The position numbers and the translations under genes were made by a program. Below the pieces are notes generated by a model. It was not told the origin of the DNA. It saw only the letters and a program-made list of their open reading frames with translations, and did no database searches. Below, piece after piece: positions 6,029-9,104 of a DNA stretch of 9,104 nucleotides. The stretch covers positions 9,734 through 18,837 of the forward strand of contig MGNX01000063.1 of assembly GCA_001796935.1 (NCBI GenBank), in the 5' to 3' direction. This stretch comes from Chloroflexi bacterium RBG_16_60_22. Its GTDB lineage: Bacteria; Chloroflexota; Dehalococcoidia; Dehalococcoidales; RBG-16-60-22. Position 1 is the stretch's first letter. Each line of letters begins with the position of its first letter.

Positions 6029-7006
6029 ATGCGGACGATACCGTATGTCCAGGCCATTAACGAAACGCTGCACCAGGCCATCGCCGGGGACGAGCGGGTG
6101 TTTCTCATCGGCGCCGGCGTCACGACCCCCTGGTACGTCGGCGGCACCACCGTCGGCCTCCTCGACCGTTTTGGCCCGGAGCGCATCATCGATACGCCCG
6201 TATCGGAGAACGCCGTCACCGGGGCGGCCATCGGGGCGGCGCTGGCCGGCATGCGCCCGATATTGATGCATTCGCGCATGGACTTCATGTTCTATGCCAT
6301 GGACCAGATAGCCAACCAGGCCGCCAACTGGTACTACATGTTCGGCGGGCAGCTAAGCGTCCCCCTGACCATCTGGGCTATCGTCAACCGGGGCGGCGAG
6401 CAGGCCGCCCAGCACTCCCAGAGCCTCCAGGCGATGTTCACCCACATCCCCGGCCTCAAGGTGGTCATGCCCGCCACGCCCTACGACGCCAAGGGGCTGC
6501 TCCTGGCCAGCATCGCCGACGATAATCCGGTCATCTATATCGATGACCGCTGGCTTTATGAAAAGACCGGCGAGGTGCCGGAGGAGATGTTTACCGTGCC
6601 GCTGGGCAAGGGTATCGTCAGGAAAGACGGCAAAGACGTCACTCTGGTGGCAACCTCCTACCTGGTCACCGAGGCAATTAAAGCCGCCGCCACGCTGGAA
6701 AAAGAGGGCATCGACGTCGAGCTTATCGACCCCCGTTCCCTCAAGCCCCTGGACGAAGATTTATTGCTGAAATCGGTCAAAAAGACGGGCCGACTGGTCA
6801 TCGCCGACGGCGGCTGGAAGACAGCCGGCATCGGGGCGGAACTGGCGGCCCTGGCCGTGGAAAAGGCCTTTAAATACCTGAAATCGCCGGTGGGGCGCGT
6901 TTCCCTGCCCGATGCCCCGGCCCCGGCCAGCCCCACGCTGGAAAAGCGCTACTACCCGGACGCCGATTCCATCGCCGCGTCCGTGAGGGAGATACTGAAA
7001 TCTTGA
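6029..7006 (+). CDS. Thiamine-diphosphate E1-like beta subunit (PDH/acetoin dehydrogenase family)
   Basis: This 325-residue partner of the preceding alpha subunit begins MRTIPYVQAINETLHQAI, the standard opening of E1 beta chains. The ThDP-activating Glu60 lies in DTPVSENAVTG. The active-site His129 lies in AAQHSQSLQAMFTHIPGLKVVMPATP. The C-terminal swapped domain has VELIDPRSLKPLDED and ends PDAPAPASPTLEKRYYPDADSI. The frame is open from 5936, but the earlier part lies inside the alpha gene and has no family resemblance. ATG 6029 is preferred because AAGGAAAG (6011-6018) lies ten bases upstream and the protein then has the family's length. It starts two bases after the alpha stop, as expected for subunits made in equal amounts. 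Key catalytic residues are intact, so this is an active-looking enzyme. Confidence 0.92.
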   Translation: MRTIPYVQAINETLHQAIAGDERVFLIGAGVTTPWYVGGTTVGLLDRFGPERIIDTPVSENAVTGAAIGAALAGMRPILMHSRMDFMFYAMDQIANQAANWYYMFGGQLSVPLTIWAIVNRGGEQAAQHSQSLQAMFTHIPGLKVVMPATPYDAKGLLLASIADDNPVIYIDDRWLYEKTGEVPEEMFTVPLGKGIVRKDGKDVTLVATSYLVTEAIKAAATLEKEGIDVELIDPRSLKPLDEDLLLKSVKKTGRLVIADGGWKTAGIGAELAALAVEKAFKYLKSPVGRVSLPDAPAPASPTLEKRYYPDADSIAASVREILKS

Positions 7007-7020
7007 GCAGGTAATTTCCG

Positions 7021-7854
7021 ATGCCTTTTGCGACAACTCAATCTATTATGAAAAAATGGCTCCCGGAGGGCCTCTTCAAGGCGCTCTACCGGCTGGCCAG
7101 CCGGGTGTACGGGGCCTGGCAAAAGACCGCGGACGCCGCCTACTATGCCGGCGCTTACGTCTATTACACCCTGATACTTGACAGGAAGAACCTCCGTAAG
7201 ATTAAAACGGTACGCCGTATCCTGCCCTACACCATGGTGGGCCGGACCGGGTTACTGACCACCTATGACGCCGCCGCGGGGTCGGAAAAGGCCGGTTTAC
7301 CAGGATGCTTCGTGGAGTGCGGCGTGGCCCGGGGCGGCAGCTCGGCCCTCATGGCCCTGGTCGCCAGGGACCACCGGAGCGGCCGGAAGTCCTGGCTCTT
7401 CGACTCGTTTGAAGGGCTGCCGGAGCAGACCGCCGAGGACGAATACCAGGAACCTCTCGTGGCGATGCCTCAAGACAAATCGGCCAGCGTGGTGGCGCCG
7501 GGCTACTGCCTGGGCACCTTCGGGGAGGTCGAGAGCTTGCTTTTTGATACACTTGGCCTGGACCGGGACAACTTGTTCATGGTCAAGGGCTGGTTTGACC
7601 GTACCCTGCCGGAGCACTGTAACAAGGTCGGGGACATCGCCGTATTAAGGATAGACGCCGACTGGTATGAGTCGACCAAATGCTGCCTGGAAAACCTTTA
7701 CGACAACGTCGTCAGCGGGGGCCGGGTGATTATCGACGATTACGGGTCGGTGCCCGGCTGCAAGAAAGCCACGGACGAGTTCCTTCAGAAAAGGGGTCTG
7801 AAGGTATCGCTGCAATTTGACGGTCGCGGCGGTTGTTCCTTTGCTAAACCGTAA
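7021..7854 (+). CDS. TylF/MycF-like sugar O-methyltransferase
   Basis: This 277-residue protein is an S-adenosylmethionine-dependent methyltransferase of the TylF family, whose studied members O-methylate deoxysugar hydroxyls with a divalent metal. The SAM-binding loop is FVECGVARGGSS (residues 97-108), followed by LFDSFEGLPE. The metal-ligand acids are visible as Asp212 and/or Asp214 in RIDADWYEST and Asp239-Asp240 in IIDDYG. The fold ends with the strand VSLQFDGRGGCSFAK. The first 80 residues are basic and aromatic-rich and may form a family-type N-terminal extension. ATG 7021 is chosen over the ATG nine codons later because GCAGG lies about nine bases upstream of it. Placed after sugar-nucleotide enzymes, it probably methylates the sugar made by this operon or the glycan after transfer; which hydroxyl is unknown. 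Confidence 0.88.
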   Translation: MPFATTQSIMKKWLPEGLFKALYRLASRVYGAWQKTADAAYYAGAYVYYTLILDRKNLRKIKTVRRILPYTMVGRTGLLTTYDAAAGSEKAGLPGCFVECGVARGGSSALMALVARDHRSGRKSWLFDSFEGLPEQTAEDEYQEPLVAMPQDKSASVVAPGYCLGTFGEVESLLFDTLGLDRDNLFMVKGWFDRTLPEHCNKVGDIAVLRIDADWYESTKCCLENLYDNVVSGGRVIIDDYGSVPGCKKATDEFLQKRGLKVSLQFDGRGGCSFAKP

Positions 7855-7857
7855 ATT

Positions 7858-9104
7858 ATGGACAGGAAAATGCAGAAAGTAATGATTATCGCCAGATACT
7901 TCGGCACCCGTATTCCCGGGTTAATCAAGTATTTGCCGGAGTTCGGGTGGCAGCCTGTTCTGCTCACCACCGACCCGATAACGCTGCCGCTGCCCCCGGA
8001 ACTAGCGGTTTTTAATACGCCCTACCGGGACTCCCTGAGGCTATGGCGAAGACTGTTCCGGCTGGACGCGCGCCACGATGTACGGGCTCAAATAAGGGAC
8101 AGGTTCGGGGTTACCTCGAAGAAGTCCCTGCTGGACTTCATGATGACCCGCTGCGGCGAGATTATCAACTACCCGGACGCCGATAAGGGCTGGAGGCCCT
8201 TCGGCATCAGGCTGGGAGACGAGCTGTTGCGGCGTGAAAATATCGACGCCATCATCAGCAGCTCTTCACCCGTTTCCAGCCATATCATCGCCCAGGCGCT
8301 GACCGCCCGCCACCGGGTTCCCTGGGTGGCTGACCTGCGCGACCTCTGGTCCCAGAACCATAACTACACCTACAGCTGGTTCAGGAAAATGCTCGACAGG
8401 AGACTGGAAATCAAGACCCTTTCCCGGGCCGATGCTCTGGTTACCGTTTCCCGGCCCTGGGCGGATAAACTCAAGACCCTGCACGGCGATAGACCGGTTT
8501 ATACCATCGCCAACGGCTACGACCCGGAAGACGTGAACGACCCGCCACGGAGCCTGGCCGCCCGGTTTACCATCACCCACACCGGGAACTTATATACCGG
8601 GAAACAGGATGCCTCAACGTTCCTTACGGCCCTGCAATCCCTCATCGCCGAGGGAACGATAAACCCCGCCGATGTTGAAGTCAGGTTTTACGGCCCGGAA
8701 CAGGGCTGGTTGCACCAGGAGATAGCACAATGCGGACTGTCCGGCGTGGTCCGGCAGTACGGCTGGGTTACCCGGCAGGTGGCTCTGGCGAAGCAGCGGG
8801 AGTCCCAGGTGCTGCTGGCCATAAACTGGGAAACCGAGGAAGGGCTGGTGGGTAACCAGGGGAAGCTGTTCGAATATCTGGCGGCGCAGCGGCCCATTCT
8901 CGTCACCGGAGGCGGGGGCAACTACATGTGCCGGGAGCTCCTCGACGAGACCCGGGCCGGCTGCCACGCCCCCACCGTGGAAGAAGTCAGGGACAGCCTC
9001 GCCGCCTACTACCGGGAATACCGGCGCCGGGGTTGCGTCGGCTTCCAGGGGAATTCGGCCCGGATAGACCGGCACTCTTACCGGGAGAAGGCCCGGGAGA
9101 TGGC
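7858..9104 (+). CDS. GT4-like (WbuB-type) glycosyltransferase, C-terminus cut by window edge
   Basis: The frame is open from ATG 7858 to the right edge, giving 415 residues with no stop. The N-terminus reads VMIIARYFGTRIPGLIKYLPEFGWQPVLLTTD, an opening common in large GT-B transferases of polysaccharide clusters. Mid-protein VADLRDLWSQN and ADALVTVSRPWADKL are typical of WbuB-like members. The donor domain begins near THTGNLYTGKQD. The nucleotide-sugar loop GNQGKLFEYLA (Gly335, Lys336, Glu339) replaces the canonical EX7E region and is followed by QRPILVTGGGGN. The start is uncertain: ATG 7858 follows the previous stop by three bases but lacks a clear Shine-Dalgarno, and ATG 7870 or 7882 also fits. 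Little of the protein should be missing, since such enzymes usually run 400-430 residues. It probably adds a second sugar to the glycan. Confidence 0.88.
   Translation, partial: MDRKMQKVMIIARYFGTRIPGLIKYLPEFGWQPVLLTTDPITLPLPPELAVFNTPYRDSLRLWRRLFRLDARHDVRAQIRDRFGVTSKKSLLDFMMTRCGEIINYPDADKGWRPFGIRLGDELLRRENIDAIISSSSPVSSHIIAQALTARHRVPWVADLRDLWSQNHNYTYSWFRKMLDRRLEIKTLSRADALVTVSRPWADKLKTLHGDRPVYTIANGYDPEDVNDPPRSLAARFTITHTGNLYTGKQDASTFLTALQSLIAEGTINPADVEVRFYGPEQGWLHQEIAQCGLSGVVRQYGWVTRQVALAKQRESQVLLAINWETEEGLVGNQGKLFEYLAAQRPILVTGGGGNYMCRELLDETRAGCHAPTVEEVRDSLAAYYREYRRRGCVGFQGNSARIDRHSYREKAREM

Noticed and set aside
5038..7006. Housekeeping pyruvate dehydrogenase E1 assignment (pdhA/pdhB)
   Set aside because: Family membership is accepted, but the housekeeping role is not: there is no E2, E3 or lipoyl gene nearby, and glycan genes flank it on both sides within a few bases.

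Overview
This window is a bacterial surface-glycan biosynthesis locus. Every gene from about position 328 onward reads on the + strand. The + strand leaders hold sigma70-type promoters (a TTTACT/TATAAT pair and a perfect TTGACA with an extended -10), and one gene has a GGGGAGG ribosome binding site, so this is a bacterium and not an archaeon. The coding DNA is GC-rich and the two leaders are AT-rich. A DUF1616-like fragment next to glycan genes is compatible with Chloroflexota, for example a Dehalococcoidia-type genome. That assignment is tentative and rests on no taxonomic marker.

Layout: (1) positions 1-144, minus strand: the first 48 residues of a membrane-anchored DUF1616-like protein that runs off the left edge. 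(2) 145-327: a divergent intergenic region with a good promoter, two perfect 11-bp palindromes near the predicted transcription start, and a hairpin touching the next gene's ribosome binding site. (3) 328-1626: a WbpA/TviB-type nucleotide-sugar dehydrogenase that makes UDP-uronic acids. (4) 1627-1921: a 295-base non-coding leader with a near-consensus promoter followed by two predicted RNA structures. (5) 1922-9104: seven tightly packed genes, probably one operon. In order they are a GT4-type glycosyltransferase, two extended-SDR sugar-nucleotide enzymes, a complete alpha/beta pair resembling the E1 component of pyruvate/acetoin dehydrogenases, a TylF-like sugar O-methyltransferase, and a second glycosyltransferase cut by the right edge.

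How they may work together (inference): the dehydrogenase and the two SDRs prepare an unusual nucleotide sugar. The thiamine-diphosphate E1-like pair, with no E2 or E3 partner in view, may add a two-carbon acyl unit to a keto-sugar instead of feeding central metabolism. The TylF-like enzyme would O-methylate the sugar, and the glycosyltransferases would place it on a polysaccharide or lipid-linked glycan. The most unusual points are the E1-like pair inside a glycan operon and the structured leader RNA in front of that operon.
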